In this document: piece by piece, positions 51,068 through 60,567 of the stretch
How positions within the stretch are numbered: the first letter of the stretch is position 1
Layout of the letters: each line of letters opens with the position of its first letter
Assembly: GCA_002423205.1 (NCBI GenBank)
Contig: DIUZ01000002.1
Span: 248,001-312,000, forward strand
Source: Micavibrio sp. UBA6145
GTDB taxonomy: Bacteria > Pseudomonadota > Alphaproteobacteria > Micavibrionales > UBA1664
Reading direction: 5' to 3'
DNA length: 64,000 bases
Program-made: the position numbers and the translations under genes
Notes under the pieces: model-generated
Databases searched by the model: none
What the model was told of the DNA's origin: nothing
What the model saw: the letters and a program-made list of their open reading frames with translations, nothing else

Positions 51068-53014
51068 ATGCGCCGCCTTAAAGGCAAAATCGTCAAACTG
51101 GGTTTCGACTTCGGACTGGCCTGTGTGTCGGTGGCCGGTGCGTTCTATTTGTACACGCGCGGGAACATGCCCCCGCTGGACGGTATCGTCCATCAGGCGC
51201 TGGTCTTTGCTGTAGTCTGTACCGTATTTGCATATATATTCGGCACCCACCGCAACGTCTGGCGCTATACCTCGCTGCCTGATCTGCTCGACATTGGCCG
51301 CGCGGTCGCCGCGTCGCTGTTTGTCTTTGGCCTGTACCAGCATTTCTTCGCGCCTCAGTTTTTGTTCAGCCCGACCTTCATCGCCATTCAGGCGCTTGTC
51401 CTGATGGCCATCCTGGTAGGGCAGCGCCTGTTCCACCGTGTCCTGCATGAAGGTATACCCTCACGCGACGGCGCATCGCCGGATGGCACACCGCGCAGCC
51501 GGGTTATTCTCGTGGGCGCTGGCCCGCGTGCCGATAAATTCATCAAGAATGTGCGCATGAGCCCGCAATCAGGTTACGAAATTATCGGTCTGGTCGACCC
51601 CAGCCGCACCCTGTTTGGTGAAATGCTTCACGGCGTGCCGATTTTGGGCAAGGGCAAGCGCCTTGAAACCATCCTCAGGGAATTACAGGCCAAGGGCCGC
51701 GCGCCACAGCGTCTGGTCTTTACTGAAAACGTTCCGGGCGGCGGCGCTGACCTTATGGACGTGCCGCCAAAAATTCTTGAAAGCCCCGAAAGCTTCGGCC
51801 TCAAACTCTCGCGCCTTGGCGACTTCACCGCGTTTCAGGAAGGCGTCGAAGGACTGGCTGAACAGGCCGCTATCACCATCAAGCCGATCGCGATTGAAGA
51901 TTTGCTGGGCCGTCCGCAAACGCATCTTGATCTGAAAACCATCCGCGAACTGATCGTGGGCAAGCGCGTGATCATCACCGGTGCGGGTGGGTCCATCGGC
52001 GGTGAATTGTCCCGCCAGATTGCCCGCCTTGATCCTGAAGCCATGGCGCTGCTGGATTTCAGCGAATACAATTTATACGCCCTTGAACTGGACATGAATG
52101 ACATCAACCCCGCGTTTCCGTGGCGCGCCATGCTGTGCAACGTGCGCGTGGCCGAACAGGTGCGCAAGGTATTCGACGAGTTCCGCCCTGACATCGTCTT
52201 CCACGCCGCCGCCCTCAAACACGTGCCGCTGGTCGAGGCCAACCCGTCCGAAGGCGTGCTGACCAACATCGCCGGCACCCGCATCGTGGCCGAAGCATGC
52301 CAGGAATTCGGTGTGCCCATCATGGTTCAGATTTCGACTGACAAGGCCGTGAACCCGTGCAACGTCATGGGCGCCACCAAGAAAATGGGGGAGGCCTATG
52401 CCCAGGCCCTCGACCTCGAAAGCGCGACCACGCGTTTCGTGACCGTTCGCTTCGGCAACGTGCTGGGGTCTTCCGGTTCTGTTGTCCCGTTGTTCAAGAA
52501 GCAGCTTGAGCGCGGCGGCCCGCTGACCGTTACGCATCCCGACATCTGCCGCTTCTTCATGACCATCACCGAGGCCGTCTCGCTGGTCTTGAGCGCATCC
52601 GTCCACGCCCTGCGCCACCCGGAAGAGCGGGGCCGCATTCTGGTCCTCGATATGGGTGACCAGATCAAAATTGTGGATGTTGCCCGCCAGATCATCCGTC
52701 TGGCCGGTCTTCAGCCCGATACGGACATCAAAATCAACTATGTAGGCCTGCGCCCGGGCGAGAAGATGTACGAAGAACTGTTCGACGCGAATGAAGAACG
52801 CGTCCAGACCGATTCTGAAAAGATCCTGGCCGCCGTGTCCCAGCCCATGGATTCAGCCCTGTTGAAACGCACGGTTTCGACCCTGGAAGACGCCGCCCGT
52901 AAAGGCGACGATACCGCGGTAATCCGCCATTTGCAGGCCATTGTACCGGGTTATGTGCCCGATCCGGCCTTTGAGACCCTCTTAAAGCCCATTGCGACCC
53001 GCAAGAAAGCTTGA
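51068..53014 (+). CDS. CapD/FlaA1-type nucleotide-sugar 4,6-dehydratase (membrane)
   Basis: This 648-residue protein has four N-terminal transmembrane helices (about 10-130), a CoA-binding-like linker domain (about 140-270) and a C-terminal extended SDR domain. The NAD loop is GAGGSIGGELSR (about 304-315), DIVFHAAALKHVPLVEANP near 375, a STDKAVNPCNVMGATKK block near 420 and RFGNVLGSSGSVVPLF near 460. It should make a 4-keto-6-deoxy UDP-sugar for capsule or LPS. It is the first gene of its strand group and divergent from the CobT-like gene; it probably serves the polysaccharide locus at 20-32 kb. Confidence 0.88.
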   Translation: MRRLKGKIVKLGFDFGLACVSVAGAFYLYTRGNMPPLDGIVHQALVFAVVCTVFAYIFGTHRNVWRYTSLPDLLDIGRAVAASLFVFGLYQHFFAPQFLFSPTFIAIQALVLMAILVGQRLFHRVLHEGIPSRDGASPDGTPRSRVILVGAGPRADKFIKNVRMSPQSGYEIIGLVDPSRTLFGEMLHGVPILGKGKRLETILRELQAKGRAPQRLVFTENVPGGGADLMDVPPKILESPESFGLKLSRLGDFTAFQEGVEGLAEQAAITIKPIAIEDLLGRPQTHLDLKTIRELIVGKRVIITGAGGSIGGELSRQIARLDPEAMALLDFSEYNLYALELDMNDINPAFPWRAMLCNVRVAEQVRKVFDEFRPDIVFHAAALKHVPLVEANPSEGVLTNIAGTRIVAEACQEFGVPIMVQISTDKAVNPCNVMGATKKMGEAYAQALDLESATTRFVTVRFGNVLGSSGSVVPLFKKQLERGGPLTVTHPDICRFFMTITEAVSLVLSASVHALRHPEERGRILVLDMGDQIKIVDVARQIIRLAGLQPDTDIKINYVGLRPGEKMYEELFDANEERVQTDSEKILAAVSQPMDSALLKRTVSTLEDAARKGDDTAVIRHLQAIVPGYVPDPAFETLLKPIATRKKA

Positions 53015-53077
53015 CGAGGGGGGCGAAAAACCCTTAAGGTCCGCCCCGGATTATATACTTAGTTAGGAAGACGCAAA

Positions 53078-53368
53078 ATGACGCGCCAGTGCCAGATTAC
53101 CGGAAAAATTCGCCAGGTCGGAAACAAGGTTTCCCACGCGAATAACAAAACCAAACGCCGTTTCAACCCGAACATCCGCGACGCCCGCGTTTACTCGGAA
53201 ACCCTGAAGCGTTTCTTCTCGCTGAAAATCACGGCCGCTGGTATGCGCACGATTGAGCACAATGGCGGTCTTGACGCCTGGCTGCTCAAGCAGACCCCGT
53301 CGAAACTCGACACGCGTCTGCGTAAAGTACGCGAACAGCTGAAAGAAGCCGGCAGCGCCGCGAAGTAA
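53078..53368 (+). CDS. rpmB: 50S ribosomal protein L28
   Basis: This 96-residue protein is standard for alphaproteobacteria. The N-terminus MTRQCQITGKIRQVGNKVSH, NNKTKRRFNPNIRDARVYSE and RTIEHNGGLDAWLL match L28. The first motif has a single Cys and lacks the zinc pairs of some bacterial L28 forms. A TAGGAAG ribosome-binding site precedes ATG 53078. Two bases separate it from the Tgt-like gene. Confidence 0.97.
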   Translation: MTRQCQITGKIRQVGNKVSHANNKTKRRFNPNIRDARVYSETLKRFFSLKITAAGMRTIEHNGGLDAWLLKQTPSKLDTRLRKVREQLKEAGSAAK

Positions 53369-53370
53369 GT

Positions 53371-54564
53371 TTGAGCGCGCTCTATCCCAATTTCAAATTC
53401 GACATCGTCAAGCCGTGCACCGAATCCCGGGCGCGGCTTGGTCGTTTAGTAACGCCGCACGGCGCAATCGACACACCGAACTTCATCTTCTGCGGCACCC
53501 ATGCGGGCCTGCGCAGCATGACGGGCGAAGAGGCGAAGGCTGCTGGTGCCGACATCGTTCTGGCCAACACCTATCACATGCTGGTGCGTCCGGGTCCTGA
53601 CATCGTCAGGAAACTCGGCGGTCTGCATAAGATGATGGTCTGGGACGGACCGATCATGACCGACAGTGGTGGCTTCCAGATTTTCGTGATGGGCTATGAA
53701 GGCACGTCGGACGAGATCAAGCACCGCGGCAAGACCCAGACCAAAAAATCCCTGATCAAGATCAACGAAGAAGGCGCATGGTTCTACAGCTACATGGGTG
53801 GCGAGAAAATCCACCTGACGCCTGAAAAATCAATGGACGTTCAGCGCGCGCTGGGCGCTGATCTGATTTACCAGCTCGATGAATGCACATCGTCTGCGCA
53901 CGGTAAAAACTATCACGCCGATTCCATGCGCATGTCCCTGCGCTGGGGCGATCGCTGCATCAAACGCTTCGCCGAAACATCGGATGGCACACAGGCGCTG
54001 TACGGTATCGTGCAGGGCGGCAATTACATGGACCTGCGCACCGAGTCCGCGCAGCGCATCAACGAACAGGATTTCTTCGGCATGGCCATTGGCGGCTATT
54101 TCGGAAAATCCAAAAGCGAACTGCACGACATCGTCGCGCCGACGATGGAAATCGTGCGCCGCGACCGCCCGGTCCACATGCTGGGCATCGGCCATGTCGA
54201 AGACATCTTCGCGGGTGTGCGCGCCGGCATCGACACGTTTGATTGCGTTGAACCCACGCGTCTTGCCGGCCACGGCACCATGCTGCTCAAGGGCCAGCCG
54301 CGCATGCGCATAAACCTGCGCAATTCAAAATACCGCGGCGATGACACGCCGCTCGATCCGGACAGTGCATTTCACATCAGCCGCCAGTACACGCGCGGTA
54401 CGCTGCACCATCTTATCCAGGCACAGGAACCCCTGGCCGAACACGTCCTGTCCATGCACAACGTTCATGTCACGATGCAGTTATTCCGTGAAATCCGCGA
54501 AGGTATTCGCACCGACACGCTTGACGATGTCCAGAAACAATGGATTGTTGAAGCCAAGATTTAA
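53371..54564 (+). CDS. tRNA-guanine transglycosylase homologue lacking the zinc-site cysteines
   Basis: This 397-residue protein matches bacterial TGT: the catalytic Asp98 in TDSGGFQIF, LDECTSSAH near 168, IGGYFGKSKSEL near 234 and the nucleophile Asp291 in FDCVEPTR. Normal TGTs follow with a C-x-C-x2-C zinc site before SRAYLHHL. Here the corresponding residues are Ser332, Phe334 and Ser337 (DSAFHISRQYTRGTLHHL), so all three Cys are lost. The substrate loop IGGYFG also differs from the usual IGGLAVG. It may act on another base, bind an accessory subunit, or be structural. TTG is the start. No other tgt is in the window. Confidence 0.82.
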   Translation: MSALYPNFKFDIVKPCTESRARLGRLVTPHGAIDTPNFIFCGTHAGLRSMTGEEAKAAGADIVLANTYHMLVRPGPDIVRKLGGLHKMMVWDGPIMTDSGGFQIFVMGYEGTSDEIKHRGKTQTKKSLIKINEEGAWFYSYMGGEKIHLTPEKSMDVQRALGADLIYQLDECTSSAHGKNYHADSMRMSLRWGDRCIKRFAETSDGTQALYGIVQGGNYMDLRTESAQRINEQDFFGMAIGGYFGKSKSELHDIVAPTMEIVRRDRPVHMLGIGHVEDIFAGVRAGIDTFDCVEPTRLAGHGTMLLKGQPRMRINLRNSKYRGDDTPLDPDSAFHISRQYTRGTLHHLIQAQEPLAEHVLSMHNVHVTMQLFREIREGIRTDTLDDVQKQWIVEAKI

Positions 54565-54576
54565 GGGGAGAGAATA

Positions 54577-55218
54577 ATGACCAGCAAAAACCTGCACGTA
54601 TCAAAACACCCGGTCGTTGCCGATCGCCTCTCAAGGCTGCGTGACAAGGATGCGCCGGTCCACGTCTTCCGCCAATGCGTGCATGAAATCTCGCAGGCCC
54701 TGGCGTATGAGGCATCCGCCAATCTGCCCACGCGCGACAAACAGGTTGTAACACCACTGACAGAAATGACTGGTCAGGTGCTGGCACACGAAAATTCCGT
54801 GCTGGTGGTGCCCATCCTGCGTGCAGGCATGGGGCTGGTCAGCGGTTTCCAGGCACTATTCCCCGATTACCATATGGGTCATATCGGCCTGTACCGCGAC
54901 GAAGACACCAAACAGCCGGTCCAGTATATGACCAAGCTGCCCCGTGACCTCAACCGCCCGATTTTCCTGGTTGACCCCATGCTGGCCACCGGTCATTCAA
55001 CGGCCAAGGCCGTTGAAATCCTGCTGAACGCAGGTGCCAAAATGGCCAATATCCACGCTGTAACCCTGATTTCCGCACCGGAAGGCGTCAAATTCGTCCA
55101 CGGCGTCTACCCGGACCTGGCCATCTATACCGGTGCTCTGGACAGCCATTTGAATGAACATGCCTACATCGTTCCCGGCCTCGGCGACGCCGGCGACCGC
55201 CTGTTTGGAACGCTTTAA
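54577..55218 (+). CDS. upp: Uracil phosphoribosyltransferase
   Basis: This enzyme converts uracil and PRPP to UMP. It has 213 residues. PILRAGMGLVSGFQALFP near 88, YRDEDTKQPVQYMTKLP near 107, the PRPP loop VDPMLATGHSTAKAV (about 131-145) and the C-terminal IVPGLGDAGDRLFGT are diagnostic. It is 12 bases downstream of the Tgt-like gene, with AGGGGAG before the ATG, so the two are probably co-transcribed. Both act on free bases and tRNA or nucleotide pools, which could link their functions. Confidence 0.97.
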   Translation: MTSKNLHVSKHPVVADRLSRLRDKDAPVHVFRQCVHEISQALAYEASANLPTRDKQVVTPLTEMTGQVLAHENSVLVVPILRAGMGLVSGFQALFPDYHMGHIGLYRDEDTKQPVQYMTKLPRDLNRPIFLVDPMLATGHSTAKAVEILLNAGAKMANIHAVTLISAPEGVKFVHGVYPDLAIYTGALDSHLNEHAYIVPGLGDAGDRLFGTL

Positions 55219-55250
55219 AGCCGTACCAAGATCGCGTATAATAGGCCGCT

Positions 55251-56744
55251 ATGCCGACCCCTGATATCCTCGACTTCATGTTCGATGAATGGCCTGTGCC
55301 GCGCCTGATCATCGAGAAGGATCCGGACGGGTTCTTTTACGTGGCCCGCGCCAACCTGGCGGCTGAAAAATACTTTGACCAACCGGCTGGCGCGCTCAAC
55401 GGCGCATGGCTCGACGATCTGCTCGATACCGCCAATAAACATCACATCATCAACGCCTTCGGAATCTGCTTTGAAACCGGCGTTGCCATGAACGTGCAGG
55501 TGGTTCCGCTGGTCCCCGGCGGCATCCGCATTCAGGGTTTTTACCTGAATCCGGTCCACGGCCCGCAAAAGGGCCCGGTCATCGCCATCGATATGGCGGG
55601 CCGTCTGCCCGCCAGTGACGGCGACGCGCTGCGCCGCGAACGCGACGACGCCATGTCCATTTTTGCCAGCGTGTTCGAGGCATCGGATGTCGGCATTGTC
55701 GTCACCGACCACCATGGCCGCATCGTGCGCGTCAATGACACTATGTGCAAAACCTACGGGTGGGAACCGATCGACCTGATCGGCCAGGAATTCACCATCA
55801 TGATCCCGGAAGATGAACGCCAGATCGCATGGGACCGTCATGCCAGTTTCATGGGTGACACTTACACCGAAAAATCACGCGAACTCAAACTCCAGAAAAA
55901 AGACGGCACGCTGGCCGATGTCATCGCGTCTTCCGGTGTCATTGAGCTGTCGGGCGCGCGTAAATTCCGTATCTCCACGGTGGTAGACATCACCAACCTC
56001 AAGCGTGTTGAACATGATCTGCGCCGCGCCAAGGAAGCCGCCGATACGGCGTCAAAGGCCAAATCATCCTTCCTTGCCAACATGTCGCATGAGCTGCGCA
56101 CCCCGCTGAATGCGATCATCGGTTTCTCGGACATGATGGAAACCGGCACGCTGGGTGTCATCGAAAACGCCCATTACCGCGAATATGTCAGCGACATTAA
56201 ATTCTCGGCGTCGCATCTTCTGGCCATCATCAACGACGTGCTCGACATGTCGAAGATCGAGGCCGGTCATATGAAACTGGACGCTTTGCAGGCTGACATC
56301 GTCACGCTTCTGGAAGACGTCACACGCCTGATGCGCGCCCGCGCCATGGAAAACAATATCACCATGGAACTTCACATCTCGGAACAACTGGTTCCGGTCA
56401 AGGTCGACGCCCGTCTGATCCGCCAGGTTCTGCTCAATCTTTTGTCCAATGCTGTTAAATTCTCCCACCACGGCGGCAAGATCTGCATCTGTGCGCGTTC
56501 CGAAGACAAATGGATGGTCATCGACGTGCGCGATGAAGGCATCGGCATTCCCGGCGACAAGATCGACGAAGTCATGCGACCGTTTGCGCAGGTGCTGGAC
56601 CCCCGTATCGCCAAGGGGCAGGGCACGGGTCTGGGCCTGCCCATTGCACGGGCCATGGTTGAGCTCCATGGCGGGGAATTGAGCATTACATCTCAATTGG
56701 ATAAGGGCACAACCGTCACCTGCCGCTTGCCCGTCAGCGCCTGA
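55251..56744 (+). CDS. PAS-domain sensor histidine kinase
   Basis: This 497-residue kinase is soluble with no transmembrane helix. Two PAS-like regions are seen (about 1-120 and 130-255, the second with VFEASDVGIVVTDHHGRIVR and a PAC-like segment). The H-box FLANMSHELRTPLNAIIGFS has His near 280. The ATPase domain has LLNLLSNAVKFS (N-box near 391), DEGIGIP and GQGTGLGLPIARAM. It is an orphan with no response regulator beside it, and is 18 bases upstream of the Fur-family gene. The signal is unknown. Confidence 0.88.
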   Translation: MPTPDILDFMFDEWPVPRLIIEKDPDGFFYVARANLAAEKYFDQPAGALNGAWLDDLLDTANKHHIINAFGICFETGVAMNVQVVPLVPGGIRIQGFYLNPVHGPQKGPVIAIDMAGRLPASDGDALRRERDDAMSIFASVFEASDVGIVVTDHHGRIVRVNDTMCKTYGWEPIDLIGQEFTIMIPEDERQIAWDRHASFMGDTYTEKSRELKLQKKDGTLADVIASSGVIELSGARKFRISTVVDITNLKRVEHDLRRAKEAADTASKAKSSFLANMSHELRTPLNAIIGFSDMMETGTLGVIENAHYREYVSDIKFSASHLLAIINDVLDMSKIEAGHMKLDALQADIVTLLEDVTRLMRARAMENNITMELHISEQLVPVKVDARLIRQVLLNLLSNAVKFSHHGGKICICARSEDKWMVIDVRDEGIGIPGDKIDEVMRPFAQVLDPRIAKGQGTGLGLPIARAMVELHGGELSITSQLDKGTTVTCRLPVSA

Positions 56745-56762
56745 TTGGTCTAGTCTTGGCCC

Positions 56763-57206
56763 ATGCCCCACATTGACCGCGACACATTCGAACAGTTGGA
56801 AGCCAAATGCGCCGCCGCCGGCGTCAAAATGACCGGCCAGCGCCGTGTCGTGCTCCAGGTTCTGGCTGAAGCCGCAGACCACCCGTCCGTGGAATCCCTT
56901 TTCGACCGCGCCAAGATACTGGACCCGTCCATTTCCATGGCGACCGTCTACCGGACGCTCAACATGCTGGATGAGATGGAACTGGTCGACCGCCGTGAAT
57001 TCCGCCAGAACTTCGCCCGCTTCGAAGTCAATGCCGAACACCATCACCACCTGGTTGATCTGGATACTGGCGCGGTCATCGAATTCCAGAATGAAAAACT
57101 GGAACAGCTTAAAGAAGAAATCGCCCGCGAACTGGGATATGAGCTGGTCGACCACACGCTTGAGCTGTACGGCAAAAAACTCAAAACCAATCCGTCAAAG
57201 AACTAA
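56763..57206 (+). CDS. Fur-family regulator
   Basis: This 147-residue protein has an N-terminal winged helix (MTGQRRVVLQVLAEAADHPS near 23, SMATVYRTLNMLDEMELV near 58) and a C-terminal dimerisation domain with the cluster AEHHHHLVD near 95 and VIEFQNEKLE. It has no CxxC structural zinc sites, which is normal for alphaproteobacterial Fur and for Irr. I cannot assign it to Fur, Mur or Irr from sequence; the HHHH cluster is consistent with Fur or Irr. It follows the histidine kinase closely. Confidence 0.85.
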   Translation: MPHIDRDTFEQLEAKCAAAGVKMTGQRRVVLQVLAEAADHPSVESLFDRAKILDPSISMATVYRTLNMLDEMELVDRREFRQNFARFEVNAEHHHHLVDLDTGAVIEFQNEKLEQLKEEIARELGYELVDHTLELYGKKLKTNPSKN

Positions 57207-57260
57207 AGACATAATCAGTGTCAGGTTGTGCTGGCACACATCCGTCAAAATCGACATGGG

Positions 57261-58463
57261 TTAAACCAGCGTCGCCTTATCAAAATCCTCAGCCGAAAAG
57301 GCCTTACGGATTAGCTTGTGCGTATTGCCCTGAACCATCACTTCGGCAAGGCGGTTGCGCGCATTGTACTGGCTGCTCATCGCAAAGCCGTAGGCACCGG
57401 CATAGCCGATTTCAAGCACGTCGCCGCGCTGGATATCGTCGGGCAGCATGCGGTCGCGTGCGAATACATCGCTGCTCTCGCAGACCGGGCCAGCAATAAC
57501 GCAGGGCATGTCTTTGGCCGATGAAACACGTGCCAGTTTGATTGGATGGTATGCCTGATACAGGGCAGGGCGGATCAGATCGTTCATGCCCGCATCGACC
57601 ATGACGAAATTGTAGCCGCCTGATTTTTTAACGAACAAAACCTTGGTGACCAGCGTGCCAGCCTCCGCCGCGACATAACGGCCCGGTTCCAGTTGGATAC
57701 GCACGCCCTTGGCCTGCAAATCCTTGGTCATCTCGGCAATCACCGGCGCAAAGTCTTTCGGGCGGGCATAGGCATCACCCTTGTACGAAACGCCAAAACC
57801 GCCGCCCAGATCAAGACGGTCAAGACCGGGATTGTCTTGCGCTTTGAAAATATCAACCAGCGCCTGGTACCCAAGGCGCAGTTCTTCGACGTCATGGATC
57901 TGGCTGCCGATATGCGCGGACAGGCCGACCCATTTCAGTTCAGGGCGCGACGCAATGATGCGCTTGGCCTCATCCAGGTCTTCAACCAGAATACCGAACT
58001 TATCCGACCGGCGGCCCGTCGCAATATTGCTGTGTGTTGTCGCGGTGACTTCCGGGTTTACGCGCAGGCAGATCGTGGCGACCTTACCCAGCGATTTGGC
58101 GATGTCGGCGACCACGGTCAGCTCAGGGATGGATTCAATGTTCAACTGGCCGATGTTGTTTTCCAGCGCGAAGATGATATCGGCATCCGACTTGGCGGCG
58201 CCATTCATCAGCATCAGTTCCGGCTTCATGCCGCCGGCCATGGCGCGCTTCATCTCGCCTGCGGACACAAGGCACGCGCCGATGCCGGCATTGGCCGCGA
58301 TGCCGGTGACGGCCGGGTTGTCATTGGCCTTGATGGCATAGTGCAGGGACACGGTCTGGCCCTTGAAGGCGTCGGCAAGTTCGGCGACGCGCGTGCGGAT
58401 CATGTCCGCGTCGTACACGTAAAACGGGGTGGGGTATTCGTGGGCGAGAGCGGCTTTATCCAT
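57261..58463 (-). CDS. lysA: Diaminopimelate decarboxylase
   Basis: This PLP enzyme makes lysine from meso-diaminopimelate in the last step of the pathway begun by LysC. It has 400 residues. The PLP Lys45 is in HYAIKANDNP, the phosphate-binding block LDLGGGFGVSY lies near 230, and the C-terminal CESSDVFARDR and GAYGFAMSSQYNARNR contain substrate and active-site residues. The start at 58463 is the family N-terminus; the longer frame is rejected. argH and the small lipoprotein, its usual neighbours in this class, are not adjacent. Confidence 0.96.
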   Translation of the reverse strand: MDKAALAHEYPTPFYVYDADMIRTRVAELADAFKGQTVSLHYAIKANDNPAVTGIAANAGIGACLVSAGEMKRAMAGGMKPELMLMNGAAKSDADIIFALENNIGQLNIESIPELTVVADIAKSLGKVATICLRVNPEVTATTHSNIATGRRSDKFGILVEDLDEAKRIIASRPELKWVGLSAHIGSQIHDVEELRLGYQALVDIFKAQDNPGLDRLDLGGGFGVSYKGDAYARPKDFAPVIAEMTKDLQAKGVRIQLEPGRYVAAEAGTLVTKVLFVKKSGGYNFVMVDAGMNDLIRPALYQAYHPIKLARVSSAKDMPCVIAGPVCESSDVFARDRMLPDDIQRGDVLEIGYAGAYGFAMSSQYNARNRLAEVMVQGNTHKLIRKAFSAEDFDKATLV

Positions 58464-58594
58464 GGCGGTCTTTATAGCGTATTTCCCGTATCTGGCAAAT
58501 AATGCCCACGAACCGCGCAAGTCCGCGAAAATCCCTAAAATTTTATCATTTTTGTTCTGTGCAGCATGACGCAGTGCACGAATAATGATGCAAT

Positions 58595-58620
58595 TTGTTG
58601 TATAATATTAGGAACAACAA
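58595..58620. promoter_or_regulatory. Promoter with -10 and overlapping inverted repeat before the acetate-uptake pair
   Basis: TATAAT at 58601-58606 is a perfect -10 element 30 bases before the first gene. It is flanked by TTGTTGT (58595-58601) and ACAACAA (58614-58620), a 7-base inverted repeat that could be an operator. No good -35 is seen. Confidence 0.5.
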
Positions 58621-58635
58621 AACAAAGGTCACACC

Positions 58636-58938
58636 ATGCCACTGACACCTGCAGAAATTGCCGGGCTGCCTGAATACCGCGCCTTGCTGGAGCGCCGCCG
58701 CCGCGCCGGGATACCTTTGACCTTATTGGTGACATCTGCCTATTTCATTTTCATCCTGCTGGTCGCGTATAAACCGCATGTGATGGGACACCTTTTGGGC
58801 ACTTCGGTTACCGTGGGCATTGTCTACGGCCTTGCGCTGATCGTGATGACAATGGCTGTGACCGCCTGGTATGTGCGCTTTAGCAACAACCATCTCGAAC
58901 CGCTTCTTAAAATCATTCGTGAAAAGACAGGTGCGTAA
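58636..58938 (+). CDS. DUF485 membrane protein (YjcH-like)
   Basis: This 100-residue protein has two predicted transmembrane helices (about 29-51 and 59-80) and the DUF485 signature: LPEYRALLERRRRAGIPLT near 13. It is the companion of ActP in the acetate uptake operon of many proteobacteria (yjcH in E. coli); the exact role is unknown. The stop overlaps the actP start by one base (TAATG). Confidence 0.9.
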   Translation: MPLTPAEIAGLPEYRALLERRRRAGIPLTLLVTSAYFIFILLVAYKPHVMGHLLGTSVTVGIVYGLALIVMTMAVTAWYVRFSNNHLEPLLKIIREKTGA

Positions 58939-60521
58939 TGGGTGAGATTTTATCCAACATCAACGGCACCGCCGTCCTTGTGTTCTTCCTGTTTGTGGGG
59001 GCCAGTCTTGGCATCACCTTCTGGGCCTCGCGCCGCATTCACAGCCGCGCTGATTTCTATTCCGCCGGCGGCCAGATCACGGGCCTGCAAAATGGCCTGG
59101 CGATTTCCGGCGACTACATGTCGGCGGCGTCTTTCCTGGGCATTTCCGCGCTTGTCTATACATCCGGCTTTGACGGGCTTTTATATTCCATCGGCTTCCT
59201 CGTCGGCTGGCCCATCATCCTGCTGCTGATTGCGGAACCGTTACGAAACTTAGGCAAATACAATTTCTCGGATGTCGCATCCTATCGTTTCCAGCAAACC
59301 CCCATTCGCATTTTGGCGGCGCTGGGCTCGCTGACAACGGTCTGCCTTTACCTGATCGCCCAGATGGTGGGCGCGGGCAAACTGATCGAGGTCATGTTCC
59401 ATCTGCCGTATGAATCCGCCGTCATCATCGTCGGCGCATTGATGATTGCCTATGTCACCTTTGGCGGCATGCTGGCCACCACATGGGTACAATTGATCAA
59501 GGCGATCCTGCTTCTGGGCGGGGCCAGCGTGGTCGCATTCCTGGTGCTGATGCATTATCATTTCGACCTGACCGCGCTGTTTGATGACGCGACGACCAAA
59601 CACGCCAAGGGCGCTGCGATCATGAGCCCGGGTACGCTCGTGAAAGACCCGATCTCCGCCATCTCACTCGGTCTTGCGCTTATGTTCGGTACGGCGGGCC
59701 TGCCGCATATCCTGATGCGCTTCTTCACGGTGAAGGACGCCCGCGAAGCCCGCCGTTCGGTGGTCTTTGCCACTGGTTTCATCGGGTATTTCTATGTCCT
59801 GACCTTCATCATCGGTTTCGGTGCCATCGTGTTCCTGACCGGCGACAGCACCTATGTAGGCGCTGACGGCAAGCTGATCGGCGGCGACAACATGGCGGCG
59901 GTGCAACTGGCGCATGCGGTCGGCGGTGACGTGCTGCTTGGCTTCATCTCGGCTGTCGCCTTTGCCACCATCCTTGCGGTGGTGGCCGGGCTCACGCTGG
60001 CGGGGGCCTCGGCCATTTCGCATGACCTCTATGCCCGCGTTTTTAAAAAGGGCAAGGCGGACGAGAAACAGGAACTGCGCGTTTCCAAAATCGCATCCGT
60101 GATGCTGGGCGCTGTGGCCATCCTGCTGGGTATTGCGTTCGAACAGCAGAACGTCGCCTTCATGGTCGGCCTTGCCTTCGCCATCGCGGCCAGCGCCAAC
60201 TTCCCCATCATCCTGCTGTCCATGTACTGGCGCGGCATGACCACGCGCGGGGCGGTGGTCGGCGGGTCCATGGGGCTCGGGACGGCTGTGATCCTGATGA
60301 TCCTGGGCAAAACCGTGTGGGTGACCGTTCTGGGCTTTGCCCAGCCGGTATTCCCTTACGAATACCCGGCGCTTTTCTCGATGACGGCGGCTTTCCTTGG
60401 AATCTGGCTGTTCTCGGTGACGGACAGGTCTGAACGCGGCGTTATGGACCGGGCGGCCTTTGACGCCCAGTATATCCGCGCCCAGACCGGCATCGGCATC
60501 GAAAAAGGGTCTTCGCACTAA
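58938..60521 (+). CDS. actP: Cation/acetate symporter
   Basis: This 527-residue sodium/solute symporter has about thirteen transmembrane helices. ADFYSAGGQITGLQNGLAISGDYMSAAS near the N-terminus, broken here into ADFYSAGGQITGLQNG and DYMSAASFLG, and GLPHILMRFFTVKDARE near 255 are typical of ActP. The family takes up acetate and other short carboxylates. It is co-translated with the DUF485 gene. The 3' end overlaps an upstream extension of the prfC frame but not the chosen prfC start. Confidence 0.92.
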   Translation: MGEILSNINGTAVLVFFLFVGASLGITFWASRRIHSRADFYSAGGQITGLQNGLAISGDYMSAASFLGISALVYTSGFDGLLYSIGFLVGWPIILLLIAEPLRNLGKYNFSDVASYRFQQTPIRILAALGSLTTVCLYLIAQMVGAGKLIEVMFHLPYESAVIIVGALMIAYVTFGGMLATTWVQLIKAILLLGGASVVAFLVLMHYHFDLTALFDDATTKHAKGAAIMSPGTLVKDPISAISLGLALMFGTAGLPHILMRFFTVKDAREARRSVVFATGFIGYFYVLTFIIGFGAIVFLTGDSTYVGADGKLIGGDNMAAVQLAHAVGGDVLLGFISAVAFATILAVVAGLTLAGASAISHDLYARVFKKGKADEKQELRVSKIASVMLGAVAILLGIAFEQQNVAFMVGLAFAIAASANFPIILLSMYWRGMTTRGAVVGGSMGLGTAVILMILGKTVWVTVLGFAQPVFPYEYPALFSMTAAFLGIWLFSVTDRSERGVMDRAAFDAQYIRAQTGIGIEKGSSH

Positions 60522-60567
60522 TAACAAGGCTTGGTTTCCGGCGGCGTTTTCGCTATTCAAAGGGGCC

